This document shows, piece after piece, positions 1 to 9,361 of a DNA stretch of 64,000 nt (the first letter of the stretch is position 1; every line of letters starts with the position of its first letter). The notes beneath the pieces were generated by a model. That model did no database searches. It worked only from the letters and a program-made list of their open reading frames with translations, and was not told where the DNA came from. The position numbers and the translations under genes are program-made. The DNA comes from Streptomyces sp. SCL15-4 (GTDB lineage Bacteria > Actinomycetota > Actinomycetes > Streptomycetales > Streptomycetaceae), in NCBI RefSeq assembly GCF_033366695.1, contig NZ_JAOBTQ010000001.1, forward strand, positions 8,308,001 through 8,372,000, given 5' to 3'.

Positions 1-110
1 AGTCTCCCCAGTGATCACAGAGCGTCGCAACTCCATGATCACCAGGACGACCTGTGCCCGTTCTGACACCGAGGCCCTCCACCACGCCTCTCTGCGCGGC
101 CCCTGGAGCA

Positions 111-1010
111 CTAACGGCCGCTGAAGAAGTCGGTGAGGGCGGTGGCGACGGCCTCGGGCTGCTCCTCGGGGATGTAGTGACCGGCGTCGGGCACGATGAC
201 GCCGGTCACGTTCTCGGCCCACGGGCTGAGGGAGGCCGCCATATCCGGGATCGAGCCGTGGCTGCTGGAGATTCCGAGGACGGGCGCGGTCAGGCGTCGT
301 TGCTCGAGTGCCGCGCGGTTCTTGCGCGCGGACTCGGCGGCGTCGCGGTAGTAGGCGAGGCCGGCGCGCAGGCCGCCATCGACGGCGAGGGCCGCGCCGT
401 AGTAGTCGAGCTCTGCTTCCTCGAACGCGTCGGGCGCGAGGGACTTGGTCTTCAGGAACCAGCTGACGTACTCCCGCTCGCGGCCGGTTATCAGCGTCTC
501 GGGAAGGCTGGGCACCACGTGGAACGCGAAGTGCCAGGTCTTGAACGCCAGAGTCGGGTCGAGGGGGATCGCTTCCGGCATGGTGATACCGGGGATTCCG
601 GCGTCGAGCAGCGCGACCCCGTGCAGTCGGCTCTCGTAGTTAAGGGCGAGGGAGAAGGCGACCCAGGCGCCGATGTCGTGCCCGGCGAGCCAGTAGTCCC
701 GCACGCCGAGAGCGTTCACGGCGGCCTGGATGTGCGCGGCGACCGTGTGCGTGTCGTAGCCGAGTTCCGGATGCTCGGAATTGCCTTGGCCCGGCTGGTC
801 GATCGCTATGACCCGGAACCGATCGGCGAGAGCAGGCATGACCTTTCGCCAGGCCCACCACGTCTGCGGGAACCCGGTGAGCAGGACGGCGGCCGGTCCG
901 TCCGGCCGACCGCCTTCGACGGCGTGCAGGCGGACGCCGTCGGCGTCGACCCAGCGGTGCGTGAATCCGGCCAGGTCATGCAGGGGCAGGGCGGGGACGG
1001 GGTTGGCCAT
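111..1010 (-). CDS. alpha/beta hydrolase, epoxide hydrolase/dehalogenase-like
   Basis: The 299-residue protein is a full-length single-domain alpha/beta hydrolase. An oxyanion-loop motif TGFPQTWW lies near residue 45. The nucleophile elbow GHDIGAW near residue 108 carries Asp instead of Ser. The catalytic His is in DAGHYIPEEQP near the C-terminus. An Asp nucleophile is known from soluble epoxide hydrolases and haloacid or haloalkane dehalogenases, so a cytosolic hydrolase of an epoxide or halogenated substrate is inferred; the substrate cannot be read. GGAGGA lies about 5 bases before the ATG. The gene is divergent from a TetR regulator, and the intergenic palindrome suggests that regulator represses it. 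Confidence 0.85.
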   Translation of the reverse strand: MANPVPALPLHDLAGFTHRWVDADGVRLHAVEGGRPDGPAAVLLTGFPQTWWAWRKVMPALADRFRVIAIDQPGQGNSEHPELGYDTHTVAAHIQAAVNALGVRDYWLAGHDIGAWVAFSLALNYESRLHGVALLDAGIPGITMPEAIPLDPTLAFKTWHFAFHVVPSLPETLITGREREYVSWFLKTKSLAPDAFEEAELDYYGAALAVDGGLRAGLAYYRDAAESARKNRAALEQRRLTAPVLGISSSHGSIPDMAASLSPWAENVTGVIVPDAGHYIPEEQPEAVATALTDFFSGR

Positions 1011-1056
1011 GGGAATCCTCCATCGAGGCGGGTGGACCGTGTTTCGACGCTAGCAC

Positions 1057-1080
1057 ATCTTGAACTGGTCAGTTCAAGAT
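1057..1080. promoter_or_regulatory. perfect inverted-repeat operator for the TetR regulator
   Basis: Two 11-base arms (ATCTTGAACTG and CAGTTCAAGAT) flank a GT centre, giving a 24-bp perfect inverted repeat. It sits 47 bases from the hydrolase start and 16 bases from the chosen TetR start. Placement and symmetry fit a TetR dimer site that controls both divergent genes. Confidence 0.8.
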
Positions 1081-1095
1081 GGGAGGATGGGCCGC

Positions 1096-1686
1096 ATGGC
1101 AGGCAAGAAGCAGTTCGACATGGACACGGTGCTCGACGCCGCGATGATCCAGTTCTGGCGCTCCGGGTACGCCGACACCTCGCTCGACGACCTGTCCCGG
1201 GCGACCGGCCTGAACCGCAGCTCGATCTACTCCTCGCTTGGCGACAAGGACGCGCTCTTCCTTCGCTGCCTGGATCGCTACGCCACGCGCTACGGTGACA
1301 AGTACGACGCCGCCCTCTCGTGCGCGGCCGAGGACCCCGTTGCCGCCGTCCGCGCGTTCTTCGACGTCACCCTGGGGCGCATCGCCGATCCCGCCGTGCC
1401 CGATGGATGCCTGATGGCCCAGTCGGTCATGGCGAGTCCGGCGCTGAGTCCGAGCGTCGCAGAGCACGTCAAGAAGTTGTTCGGCCTCCAGCGCCCGCGC
1501 CTGCGCACCGCGCTGAAGGCCGGCGGAATGTCGGATGAGAACGCCGAGGACTTCGCCGTACACGTAGCGGCCGTGAACCAGTCTCTCGCGGTGATGGGCA
1601 GGGCCGGGTCGAGCCCGGAGCAACTCCGGGCGATCGTTGGCGTGACCGTCGACGCGCTCGCGCGGGCGCTGAGACCGGTCGGATAG
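1096..1686 (+). CDS. TetR/AcrR family transcriptional regulator
   Basis: This 196-residue protein has an N-terminal TetR helix-turn-helix (VLDAAMIQFWRSGYADTSLD, then LSRATGLNRSSIYSSLGDK) and a TetR ligand-binding C-terminal half. The ATG at 1096 was chosen because GGGAGG lies 9 bases upstream. An in-frame TTG at 1060 would fall inside the operator, and an ATG at 1087 directly abuts the ribosome site. It is divergent from the alpha/beta hydrolase and overlaps the shared operator region, so autorepression plus control of the hydrolase is inferred. The inducer is unknown. Confidence 0.9.
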   Translation: MAGKKQFDMDTVLDAAMIQFWRSGYADTSLDDLSRATGLNRSSIYSSLGDKDALFLRCLDRYATRYGDKYDAALSCAAEDPVAAVRAFFDVTLGRIADPAVPDGCLMAQSVMASPALSPSVAEHVKKLFGLQRPRLRTALKAGGMSDENAEDFAVHVAAVNQSLAVMGRAGSSPEQLRAIVGVTVDALARALRPVG

Positions 1687-1722
1687 CGGTGTTGCGTCTC
1701 GAACCAATGTACGCAGAGATTT

Positions 1723-1887
1723 GACATAAGAGCAGCCGTCACCGCCGCGGCGAAGGCCGCCGCCGCGGCCCGGGATCGCGTGGCCGAGTACCTGTTCGCA
1801 TCGCGGCTGGAGCAGCTGACGGAGTGGCTGTCACAGGTTGCCGTGCGTTCGCTGGACGGCGAGGTGGCCGGGGCGGTGATCGCGTGA
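1723..1887 (+). pseudogene. 3' remnant of an unrecognised gene
   Basis: A coding-like stretch without a start reads into an Ala-rich C-terminus (RDRVAEYLFASRLEQLTEWL and onward) and ends at a TGA that overlaps the GTG of the next frame (GTGA). The arrangement suggests the tail of a gene once translationally coupled to the DUF721 gene. The upstream part is missing and I do not recognise the family. Confidence 0.35.
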
Positions 1888-2599
1888 GCACCGAGTCGAG
1901 CGGCGTCGACCTCGCCCGCCAGGCCTTGGTCGCCGCCCGGGAGGCGGCGAAGAAGAACGGCGGCGCCATATGGCGAAGCCGTCACGGCGCACCGACACGG
2001 TCGTGCACCGTGACGGCCGTGACCCGCTTCCGCTGGGCGCGGCGATCACCCTGATGTTGACCGAGCGCGGCATGGCCGTCCCGGCCGCCGGCGGCAGCGT
2101 CCCGGCCCAGTTCGACGACATCCTCGCCGCGGCCGCACCCGAGCTCGCCGGTCACGTCCAGGCGGTGAAGTCCGACGCGGACACCGGCCGCCTGGACGTC
2201 GCCCCGGACGCGCCCGCCTGCGGCACGGAACTGCGCTGGAGCGCACCGAAGCTGATCGCGGTGGCCAACGAGACGGTACCGGGGGCGAACGTCCGCGCCC
2301 TGCACGTCCTGCCGTCCGCTCCCGGAAAGGTCGGCCCCGCCCTGCCGGTGCCGCGTCTCGCCGCCCGGCTGCCGCCGCGCGAGCAGTGCGTACCGGCAGG
2401 CGCCGCCGTCCCTGGGGCCCGGGCCATCACCCCGGCGGTGAAGCGACAGACCGCTGCGATGCGTGCGCACGGTCGCCGCGTAGACACGGCGGCGGCTGGC
2501 CGGGAAGCAACAGCTGCCGTGTCGACCGTCCGCGGGACGGCGGCCGTCTTCCGGCACGGTCGCAGGTGCGGAGTGACCGGCACGCGGCGGCATTGTTGA
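1884..2599 (+). pseudogene. DUF721 (DciA-like) domain protein, frameshifted
   Basis: A GTG at 1884 opens a typical N-terminus (ESSGVDLARQALVAAREAAK). The frame breaks near 1965, and the DUF721 core continues in another frame from about 1970 (GRDPLPLGAAITLMLTERG, then TELRWSAPKLIAVANETVPG). DUF721 proteins are small nucleic-acid-associated proteins; the family includes the helicase loader DciA, and extra copies occur on actinobacterial plasmids and chromosome arms. The C-terminal third (around PAVKRQTAAMRAH) also looks degraded. The core is recognisable, but an intact product is unlikely. Confidence 0.55.
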
Positions 2600-2695
2600 A
2601 CACGGCATCGCGTGCGCGAACATCCGCCCCCGGGGACACGCGAGCGAGCCCGGGCCAGTTGGTCCGGGCTCGCAGGCTGCTCGGGGTGCGGCTGC

Positions 2696-3440
2696 TACAG
2701 CTCGAATTCGAGGTGTTCGATGTCCGTGAACCGGACCTCCTCCAGGGCCGCGCACGTGGAACCGCGGCACGTCCTCGAGGACCGGGTGGCCGTCGGGGAC
2801 CTCGCACTGCGGCCAGTTCATCGGGTCGATGGCGTCCTTCCCCGAAGACCCGGGGTTGTGCTCGGAGTGCCGCTTGGCCGTCGGCGTCCGGCTCGGAGGC
2901 CCGGGTCGGCGGGGGAGCGCGGTCATCAGCTCCAGGCCGGTCAGGGCGGTGGAGCCGCGCGGCGTCATCACGCGCGAGGCGTACACGCCCGGGAAGCGGG
3001 CGAGTTCGGTCGGCGGGAGCTGCCCGGCGCCCCAGTGCCGGGTGTCGAGCGCGTTCCACGACGGGATGCACAGCTGCACGCAGGCCCGCTCCGAACCGGT
3101 TGTGGGGCAGTAGATCCGCGCCCACGGGCCGAAGCCGCGCTTGGTCAGCTTCCACTCCGCGCGGGCCAGCTGCTTGATGACCTTGTGGCCCTCCGGGATC
3201 CGTCCGGCGTGCTTCTCCTCCTCCGGGAGCGTGACGGGCAGGCCGTAGCGCTCCAGCGGCGGCCTCGGTCAGCACGATCAGCGGGGCGGCGTTCTTGCCG
3301 GGCCCGGAAAGCTTCGGCTGACCGATCTTGGCCTCGCGCAGCGTCCAGTCGGCCAGGGCCGGGGCCAGGACCAGCGCGCCTGCATCGTTCTGGGTCCACC
3401 ATCCACCGCTTACCCAGCGTCGCGGGCGCTCCCTCCGCCG
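2696..3440 (-). pseudogene. telomere-associated protein Tap-like, C-terminal remnant with frameshifts
   Basis: Read on the minus strand across at least three frame changes, the region gives LADWTLREAKIGQPKLSGPG, then ERYGLPVTLPEEEKHAGRIP and KLTKRGFGPWARIYCPTTGS, then FPGVYASRVMTPRGSTALTG, and ends with EEVRFTDIEHLEFEL before TAG. From memory this matches the C-terminal half of Streptomyces Tap, a protein of about 740 residues that recruits the terminal protein to the telomeres of linear replicons. Only about 250 residues remain and the N-terminal part was not found. The Tap name rests on recall of family sequence. Confidence 0.5.
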
Positions 3441-3744
3441 GGTCCGTGACGGCACCAAGCGTACGCGACAGAAATGCAAATCGTGCGCAATATGTACGCC
3501 AAATGTACGCTCCAAGAGGTAGTTCCAGGGCCGAGCCGCGCCGCCCGGGTACGAAGAAGGCGGTGCCGGCCGGAACCCGGTTCTCGAACCGCGGATCCGT
3601 GCCGCCCGTGGCCCGCTCTCGGTCGTAGACGTCGAGGACGGCGTACTGCGCCGGCGGCCTGGTCCTGGACGTGCCCAAGAGCATCCGCGTTTACGCCGGA
3701 GGGTGTCCGAGTCGGACGGTGCGGTGAGCGGCAGATGTCCTCGC

Positions 3745-4124
3745 TCATTTCGCCGAGACATGTCCTCGTAGTGGCCGACCTGGACCGGTGGTCCGGCAGG
3801 GACCATGCCGCCGGTGTGGCCGTCGACGCGGTGGGTCGAGAAGTGCGAGGTGACGGTCGCCGTGTCGGGGGCGGTCACGGTGACCAGGACGTTGGACGTC
3901 AGCCGGCGGGACAGCCGGTCGCCGGGGCGGGAGCCGAAGCAGGCGCGCAGGGCCGCCCGGCCCTCGGCGCGGCGTCCGTCCGCCGGCCACTCCCACTCGC
4001 CGTCCTCGGCGAACAGCTCGGCCACGTCGGCCGGTTCACCGAGGTCGAGGCAGTGGACGAAGCCGAAGAGCAGGCGCTCGCAGGCGCGCTCGACGAGGAG
4101 GCGTTCCAAGGGGTCGGAGTCCAT
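3745..4124 (-). pseudogene. NTF2/SnoaL-like domain protein, 3'-truncated
   Basis: The first ~125 residues from the ATG at 4124 form a plausible NTF2-like fold. They begin with RLLFGFVHCLDLGEPADVAE, continue AELFAEDGEWEWPADGRRAE and end VQVGHYED. The frame then runs into unrelated sequence that overlaps the Tap-like debris. NTF2-like proteins are small polyketide-cyclase-like or binding domains; no specific role can be given. The missing C-terminal strand suggests a gene cut by the same rearrangement that damaged its neighbours. Confidence 0.45.
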
Positions 4125-5041
4125 GAGGAGTTGGTATCAGCAGGGGTGCGCACGGGCGATCGGAATTCGCTGTCGGACCCGACGTCAGAACGGGCTGGTG
4201 GGCTTCGGGCGCGCGGCCGAGCGGCTGAGCCGGGAGCGGGTGGCGAGCAAGCAGACCGTGGCCGCCGTACGGGAGCCGCTCACCCGGGCCGCCACCGCCG
4301 TCGCCCCGCTCATGCGCTGCTGCGACCCGGCTGTCGCCACCTGGCAGCTGCTAAACGCCCTGTTCGACGTGGAGGACACCGCGCGCCTGGAGGCCGCCTT
4401 GGAGGCGTTCGGCCGGGCCGTCAACGCTGCAACAGCGCCGCGGCCTGATGGGCACGTCGCCGCGCCGCACGCCGCGGTGTGCTGCCTGACGATGCCCCGC
4501 CGACCGGGACACCCTGGGCGGATACGCCGGTATCCGTACGCCCTCGATCGTTCCTCGTAACCTCACGTCTCGAACCTCCATCCGGAACCCAGCGGTTGTG
4601 ATCTCTCACGGTCGAAGGAGCAGGGTTACAGGCGGTGCTGAGCAGGCCGGCCGCAAGGTAGTCCGTGCCACGTTGGGTGAGGGTGTCGTGCCGGATACCT
4701 CGCTGTCGGCCCCTGGAGTCGAAGTCCCAGTAAAAGAGGGCCCGAGTGCAGCGGTACGTTCCGTCGAAGGAGGAGTCGCGGCGGACGGTTCACACCGTCC
4801 GCCGCCGACCGGGGGGAGTCCGTCGGTGTTCTCTGCGATGAACTGATGTCGCTGAGATTGCTCCGGGGCCACGGCATGTGCCAAATGGCTTAGGTGTGCT
4901 GGTGTTGCAGTACGCGCCGTTTACAGGGTGCGGAACACGCTGCTAGATTATTGCGAATTGACGCCAGAATGGCCTGTATGTCGCATTCTATTGTCACGGT
5001 CTGGTGAATTCCCTACGCACTGCAAGGAAAGGTCCACGTAC
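4125..5041. other. gene-poor stretch with decayed coding fragments
   Basis: No intact gene is evident. On the plus strand about 4178-4440 reads like a degraded helical protein (GRAAERLSRERVASKQTVAA, then WQLLNALFDVEDTARLEAAL) without start or domain. On the minus strand about 4610-4770 a coding-like fragment appears (YRCTRALFYWDFDSRGRQRG). From about 4900 base composition becomes less GC-rich ahead of the methyltransferase gene and probably contains its promoter. Confidence 0.4.
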
Positions 5042-5920
5042 ATGGATCGAGTGTCGCAGTCGAGCCCTGCAGAGTTCTCTGGTGTGTCGGTCGAGCATGT
5101 GCGTCCTACTATCGCCACGGACGACACCTACACAGAGCTGAAGCGCAAGTTCATCGGCAACGGCTCAACGTCGGCTATCGGCATCGCGCAGCGTCGGGAC
5201 ATGGTTCGCAGGTTCGAGGAGATCGACCGTTCGGTTCCCATCGGCACCACGCCGATGGATGGTCTACTCCTCGCGGAGCTGTTGATGAGCACCTCGGCCG
5301 ACGGCGATGTGGTGGAGTGCGGATGTTTTTCCGGCGGTTCGTCCGCCAAGCTGTCGATCGTCGCAGCCGCATTGGCAAAGCGACTTGTGATCTTCGACAG
5401 CTTCAAAGGGCTGCTCGTGCTCGATGAGTACGACAGGCGTGACTACCACGCACGGCGTCACGTCGACTGGATGCCGGTCTGGTACAGCGGCAAATACAGC
5501 GCTTCCGTGGAGACCGTGAAGGATAATATCACGCGGTACGGAGAAATCTCGGTCTGCGATTTCGTTCCCGGGTACTTCGAGGACACCTTGCAGGATTCGG
5601 CGCTTCCGGAACGCATCGCGCTCGCCTTCACCGACGTCGATACTCCAACGGCCGTCCGTACCTGCCTGACCAGGCTCTGGCCTCGTCTCGCGCCGGGCGG
5701 CGTATACGCCTCGCACGATGTCGCGCTGATCAAGTCCCTCCAGGCCCTGCTCTCCGAGACGGTCTGGCGGGACGAGATCGGCGAATTCCCGCCGATCCTC
5801 TTCGGCGCCGGATTCGGAGTGTGCAACTCGGCCCCGAATATGGGTTACTTCGTCAAGGGTGAGGCACTCACAGCGGAGTATCTGAAGTCCCTCACCATCA
5901 GCAAGGCTCAAATCGACTGA
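5042..5920 (+). CDS. TylF/MycF-type O-methyltransferase
   Basis: The 293-residue protein belongs to the macrocin O-methyltransferase (TylF) family: SAM- and metal-dependent enzymes that methylate sugar or natural-product hydroxyls. Family signs are the SAM loop VVECGCFSGGSSAKLS, RLVIFDSFKGL after it, an acidic metal-site segment AFTDVDTPTAVRTCL, and APGGVYASHDV. The ATG at 5042 is preceded by GGAAAGG 6 bases upstream; an in-frame ATG-less extension to 4928 has no ribosome site. It converges on the PGM1-like ligase gene, which suggests a shared small-molecule or peptide pathway, but no other biosynthetic genes are close. The acceptor is unknown. Confidence 0.85.
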   Translation: MDRVSQSSPAEFSGVSVEHVRPTIATDDTYTELKRKFIGNGSTSAIGIAQRRDMVRRFEEIDRSVPIGTTPMDGLLLAELLMSTSADGDVVECGCFSGGSSAKLSIVAAALAKRLVIFDSFKGLLVLDEYDRRDYHARRHVDWMPVWYSGKYSASVETVKDNITRYGEISVCDFVPGYFEDTLQDSALPERIALAFTDVDTPTAVRTCLTRLWPRLAPGGVYASHDVALIKSLQALLSETVWRDEIGEFPPILFGAGFGVCNSAPNMGYFVKGEALTAEYLKSLTISKAQID

Positions 5921-5945
5921 CGCCACCGCGCTTTGGGCGGTCCTC

Positions 5946-5971
5946 CGCTGCCGGGCGGCCGCCCGGCAGCG
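5946..5971. terminator. 26-bp perfect palindrome between convergent genes
   Basis: Two complementary 13-base arms (left arm CGCTGCCGGGCGG) form a perfect GC-rich hairpin with no loop bases. It lies 26 bases after the methyltransferase stop and 75 bases after the convergent ligase stop, so it probably terminates both. No U-tract follows, as is common in Streptomyces terminators. Confidence 0.7.
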
Positions 5972-6045
5972 GCAGCAGTCATGCAGGGGTGCACACGACT
6001 GCCTTCAGCGAAGACGCTGTGCCCCGATCACCTTCAGGCGAACCG

Positions 6046-7551
6046 CTACAAGTTGCGCCCGGCCCAGTCGTCGACCAGCGTGCGCAGGCGGCTCATCAGG
6101 TCGGTCGCATGGTCCCGGTCCACGCCGACGCACGTCGCGCCGAACTTCCCGTATCGGGGCAGCGCACTGAGCATATGCAGGACGACGCCCTGGCCCCGCT
6201 CCTGGTCCCAGTGCAGTGGCGACGCGCGTACGAGGTCGATGAGGCCACTCGGGCGCAGGCCGCGGTAGGCGGAACTGGTGATGCTGTCGGAGGCGAGGTA
6301 GGTGCGGAGTGACCTGTCCGCAGCGTGCAGGACTCCGTCCTCGGCAGGTGTGGTGCGGAGGAGACCCGTTACCGTGTTGAAGGCGTGCAAGGTGCCGGTG
6401 GCGCGGAGATTGAGCTCGATGCCGTAGACGTCCCAGGCTCCTTCGCGGCGTACCGCCACGAAGTCCACTCCGAAGTCACCCTGAGCGACACCGAGGCGCG
6501 TGAGTGCGGTTCCGATCCGTCGGCCATGGTCGATGAGTACGTTGCGGTAGTCATCAATGGCGGGGAAGGCACTGCCCGTGAAGGTCTGGCCGTTGGGTCC
6601 GAAAACCTGCTCGTGAGTGGAGATCGTCACGACGGCTCCGTCACTGATCCGGCCCTGGTAACTGGGACTGCGCAACTCGTCACCTGTGAGGAGTTCCTCG
6701 GCGATCACTCCGGCCTGCGGGATGGCCGCCTGGAACCCTTCCCAGCCGAGGGACGCGTCCAGAACCTGACTGTCCGGGAGGCGTTCCCGGACAGCTGAGG
6801 CGATGGGTGCATCGTCGGGCAGGTCCGACAGGTCGAGAAGGGCATTGCCGAGTCCGCCGGCGTAGGCCGTGCTGCTGAGCTTGAGGACGAACCGCCGGTG
6901 ACCCCGGTCCACGAGACCACAGATACCCTGGACAAGCCGGTCGGTGTCGAAGCACTCTTCGGTGCCCGCAGGCGCCTTGATGCCCTCACCTTCGAACAGG
7001 TGACGGCCGGCGGCCTTCTTGCCCAGGGGGATGTGTCGTGCTGCCGCCTGGTCACCGGGAATGCCGATTTCCTCGGCCAGACGCTCCAGATTCTCGGAGG
7101 GCTCGAAGTACGAAAGGCGGATGGCGGAGCCGGAGGCCCGTGCCGTAGCCGCCGCCTTGACGAGGTGTTCCCGTGCCGCGCGGGCGTCGGGCCGCTCCTG
7201 GTCGAGAAGTTTCTCGCTCAGCCAACGAGGCGAGGAGTCATCCAGCGACAACACGGTCACGCGGCTGCGCATCGCTGCGCGCGCGGATGCGCCGACAGCC
7301 CCGGCGGCCGTAGCCGCAAGCTCTGTGTAGTACGCGATCTGCGCTTCGACATCCTCCATCCTGGGGGCGGTGATACAGATGACAGTGTCGTTCGGCTGGC
7401 CCAGAGCGTTGATGATTGACGCTCCGACCCCGCGCTCCGGGAAAAGCGTGGAACCAGGGAGATGTTCCAGCAGGAGGGTGCTGCACTCCCGACTCTGGAC
7501 GCTGATGTTCAGGGTGCTCCGCGGCTTGGTTGCAAGCGGGGATGAGGGCAT
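6046..7551 (-). CDS. PGM1-type ATP-grasp peptide ligase
   Basis: The 501-residue protein resembles the ATP-grasp peptide ligase PGM1 of pheganomycin biosynthesis and related proteins. Diagnostic stretches are THEQVFGPNGQTFTGSAFPA, then GDFGVDFVAVRREGAWDVYG and IELNLRATGTLHAF. The last holds the metal-binding Glu/Asn pair of ATP-grasp enzymes. The N-terminal third (PNDTVICITAPRMEDVEAQI) is the family-specific pre-ATP-grasp region. Such ligases join a modified amino acid to peptides using ATP; the partners here are unknown. The ATG at 7551 was chosen because GAGGAAGG lies 10 bases upstream; a GTG at 7590 is less likely. No peptide precursor gene was seen beside it. Confidence 0.8.
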   Translation of the reverse strand: MPSSPLATKPRSTLNISVQSRECSTLLLEHLPGSTLFPERGVGASIINALGQPNDTVICITAPRMEDVEAQIAYYTELAATAAGAVGASARAAMRSRVTVLSLDDSSPRWLSEKLLDQERPDARAAREHLVKAAATARASGSAIRLSYFEPSENLERLAEEIGIPGDQAAARHIPLGKKAAGRHLFEGEGIKAPAGTEECFDTDRLVQGICGLVDRGHRRFVLKLSSTAYAGGLGNALLDLSDLPDDAPIASAVRERLPDSQVLDASLGWEGFQAAIPQAGVIAEELLTGDELRSPSYQGRISDGAVVTISTHEQVFGPNGQTFTGSAFPAIDDYRNVLIDHGRRIGTALTRLGVAQGDFGVDFVAVRREGAWDVYGIELNLRATGTLHAFNTVTGLLRTTPAEDGVLHAADRSLRTYLASDSITSSAYRGLRPSGLIDLVRASPLHWDQERGQGVVLHMLSALPRYGKFGATCVGVDRDHATDLMSRLRTLVDDWAGRNL

Positions 7552-7632
7552 GCCGCCGATACCTTCCTCACTACGTCGTACTGCCCTCACAGATACGCGA
7601 GAGACAGCCGGACTTGGGGCGGCAGTAGCGTA

Positions 7633-7647
7633 GTGTAAAGATTACAC
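7633..7647. promoter_or_regulatory. short inverted repeat upstream of the PGM1-like gene
   Basis: GTGTAA and TTACAC flank AGA, in an AT-rich patch about 80 bases upstream of the ligase start. Symmetry and position fit a repressor site or promoter element for the ligase gene. No regulator gene adjoins it. Confidence 0.45.
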
Positions 7648-8150
7648 AGAGTGCACGCGCGTCAGTGCGGAGGACCCGATGCCGGCCTTCGTCAGGATCC
7701 GGCCCGGCGGTCGGCGCGGCCCGAGGACCCGGTCCACGACGGACGGCTTCGACAGGTACTCGGTGGGCACCTGGTCGTACGAAACGCCGGCCACGGGCCG
7801 CACATGGTCCGGCGCCCGCACCCAGACCCGGCCCTCGGCCGCTTCCACGCCGTCCCCGGAGCCGTTCTCCCAGACGGGCATACCGACGGCGTAGCGCCAT
7901 CCGTCGGGCAGCTGGCGGCGCCCGCCCACAGCCGCGCGACGACCTCCTGGCCGCCGGGCAGGACGATTGTCGCCGGTTCCACCGTGGCCGACAGACGCTG
8001 CAAGGTGCGCCTCCCCGGGGAGAGCTGGAGCCAGTCCAGGAGCATGCAGGGCAAGGAGCGTAAGCGCCCGCCACTCGCTTTCGGCACGACCGTCGCCCTT
8101 CTTCGCGAACCGCTTGATCACCTTGTCAGCGGTCAATTCGATCGCATGGG
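7642..8150 (-). pseudogene. chimeric remnant: kinase N-terminal fragment joined to DUF6233
   Basis: From about 8150 downward the minus strand reads HAIELTADKVIKRFAKKGDG then ESEWRALTLLALHAPGLAP, the start of an aminoglycoside/choline-kinase-like domain. It is then replaced by DUF6233 sequence: TIVLPGGQEVVARLWAGAAS, and after a frame change EGRVWVRAPDHVRPVAGVSY and SKPSVVDRVLGPRRPPGR. The DUF6233 part is a diverged copy of the gene at 22881-23465. The fusion and the frameshift near 7915 show a decayed recombination product. Confidence 0.6.
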
Positions 8151-8468
8151 TGCCCCATCGGCCAGACCCGTTCCCGTGCCGCGCGTGCCGTGCTGGTCGC
8201 CTGTCGCCTGTGGCCTTGCCGTCGTCCGCTGTCGTTTGCCGGGCCCTGTTCGCTCCAGCGCGTCCCGGACCGCCGCGTCCGGCGCGCCGTCGTGTAACCG
8301 GTCGCCGGTCTTCGGTCCGGGCCCCCGTTCGCGGAGCCCGGTCGGGGAGGTGTCGCTGCCCATGCCGGGTGGACGACGTCGACCTCGCTCCGCTACTTGA
8401 CGACGGCGGTACGCCGGTGACGTTCGCCCGCTGGTACACCGGCCGGCTGGAGAAAGCCGAGCGCACAA

Positions 8469-9361
8469 CACTGAGCGTTTTCAGCGTTGCCTCTCCAGGG
8501 TGAGGATGGCTTTGGCGATGACGGTCATGCGGTTCGGGCTGATGCGGGATCTGCGGAAGATCTGCCAGGACTTCAGCCGTGCCATGCCGCGTTCGACCGG
8601 TGCCCGGGCTGCGGCCAGGGCCCGGTTGACGGTGCGCTGGGTGAGGGTGAGCTCGCCGCCCGGTGGCCGTTTGAGTTCAGTGGTGACCCAGGGGCCGGCG
8701 CCGGTGTAGGCACGGTCGGCGAGGACAGGGACACCCTGGCGTTCGCAGATCCGGATGATGCGATGGGTGCGGGCTGCCGTCAGATCGTGGGTGCGACCCG
8801 ACAGGGCGGGCGAGATCCACAGCAGCTCGCCGGCCGGATCAGTGAGGACCTGGACGTTCACGCCGTGCCGGCGGTGCTTGGCCGAGTAGTCAGCCCGGCT
8901 GTCACCGACGCGGTCGCACTCGGCGAGAGTGCCGTCCAGGAGGACGAAGTCTGGATCGTGCTCGCGCAGCGTCTTGAGTAGGCCAGGGGCTCGCTCGGCG
9001 AGCAGGTCGGTCACGCTGATGACGTACGCGTGGACGGTGCCGACGGATATCCCGAACCCGGCCGCGATCCGGGCGAGGGTGTCGTGGCGGCGCAGGTACA
9101 CCAGAGCGACGAGCGCACGCTGGTGCGGCGGGAGTTTGCACCGTCGGTCACCCTCGCGGGTGACGATGAGCATGGTGACCCACTCGACCAGGGCGTGGGG
9201 CAGGTCGAGTGCGGCAGGATGGGGAACCAACAGGGCTCCTGTGCCGGTGGGTTGAGACGTCGAACACCTCTCTCAACGGCACGGGGGCTTTGTGCGTTGC
9301 GGCCCTCACCTCGACCTGACCGGCGTCACCCGATCAGTGGCCACGCTGAAAACGCTCACTG
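8469..9361. mobile_element. IS5-type insertion sequence with 23-bp imperfect terminal repeats
   Basis: The left end (8469-8491) contains TGAGCGTTTTCAGCGT; the right end (9339-9361) carries its complement. The 23-bp arms match at 21 positions. One transposase gene fills the roughly 893-bp element. The transposase stop codon lies inside the left repeat. I could not fix the target duplication. The element looks structurally complete. Confidence 0.8.
8481..9230 (-). CDS. IS5-family transposase (DDE_Tnp_4 type)
   Basis: The 249-residue protein has an N-terminal helix-turn-helix ([20 protein letters not shown]) and a DDE core. The first Asp is in VLLDGTLAE, the second in [13 protein letters not shown], and the Glu is in [37 protein letters not shown] after the first Asp is typical of the DDE_Tnp_4 group. 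Cut-and-paste transposition of the surrounding IS is the expected role. No frameshift is visible, so it may be active. Confidence 0.85.
   Translation of the reverse strand: MVPHPAALDLPHALVEWVTMLIVTREGDRRCKLPPHQRALVALVYLRRHDTLARIAAGFGISVGTVHAYVISVTDLLAERAPGLLKTLREHDPDFVLLDGTLAECDRVGDSRADYSAKHRRHGVNVQVLTDPAGELLWISPALSGRTHDLTAARTHRIIRICERQGVPVLADRAYTGAGPWVTTELKRPPGGELTLTQRTVNRALAAARAPVERGMARLKSWQIFRRSRISPNRMTVIAKAILTLERQR

Noticed and set aside
54..1298. 414-residue plus-strand frame across the hydrolase
   Set aside because: Antisense to a canonical alpha/beta hydrolase and crosses the operator region.
8340..8468. Plus-strand fragment DDVDLAPLLDDGGTPVTFAR ending at the IS
   Set aside because: Protein-like for about 40 residues but without start, family or continuation beyond the IS; too weak to call.
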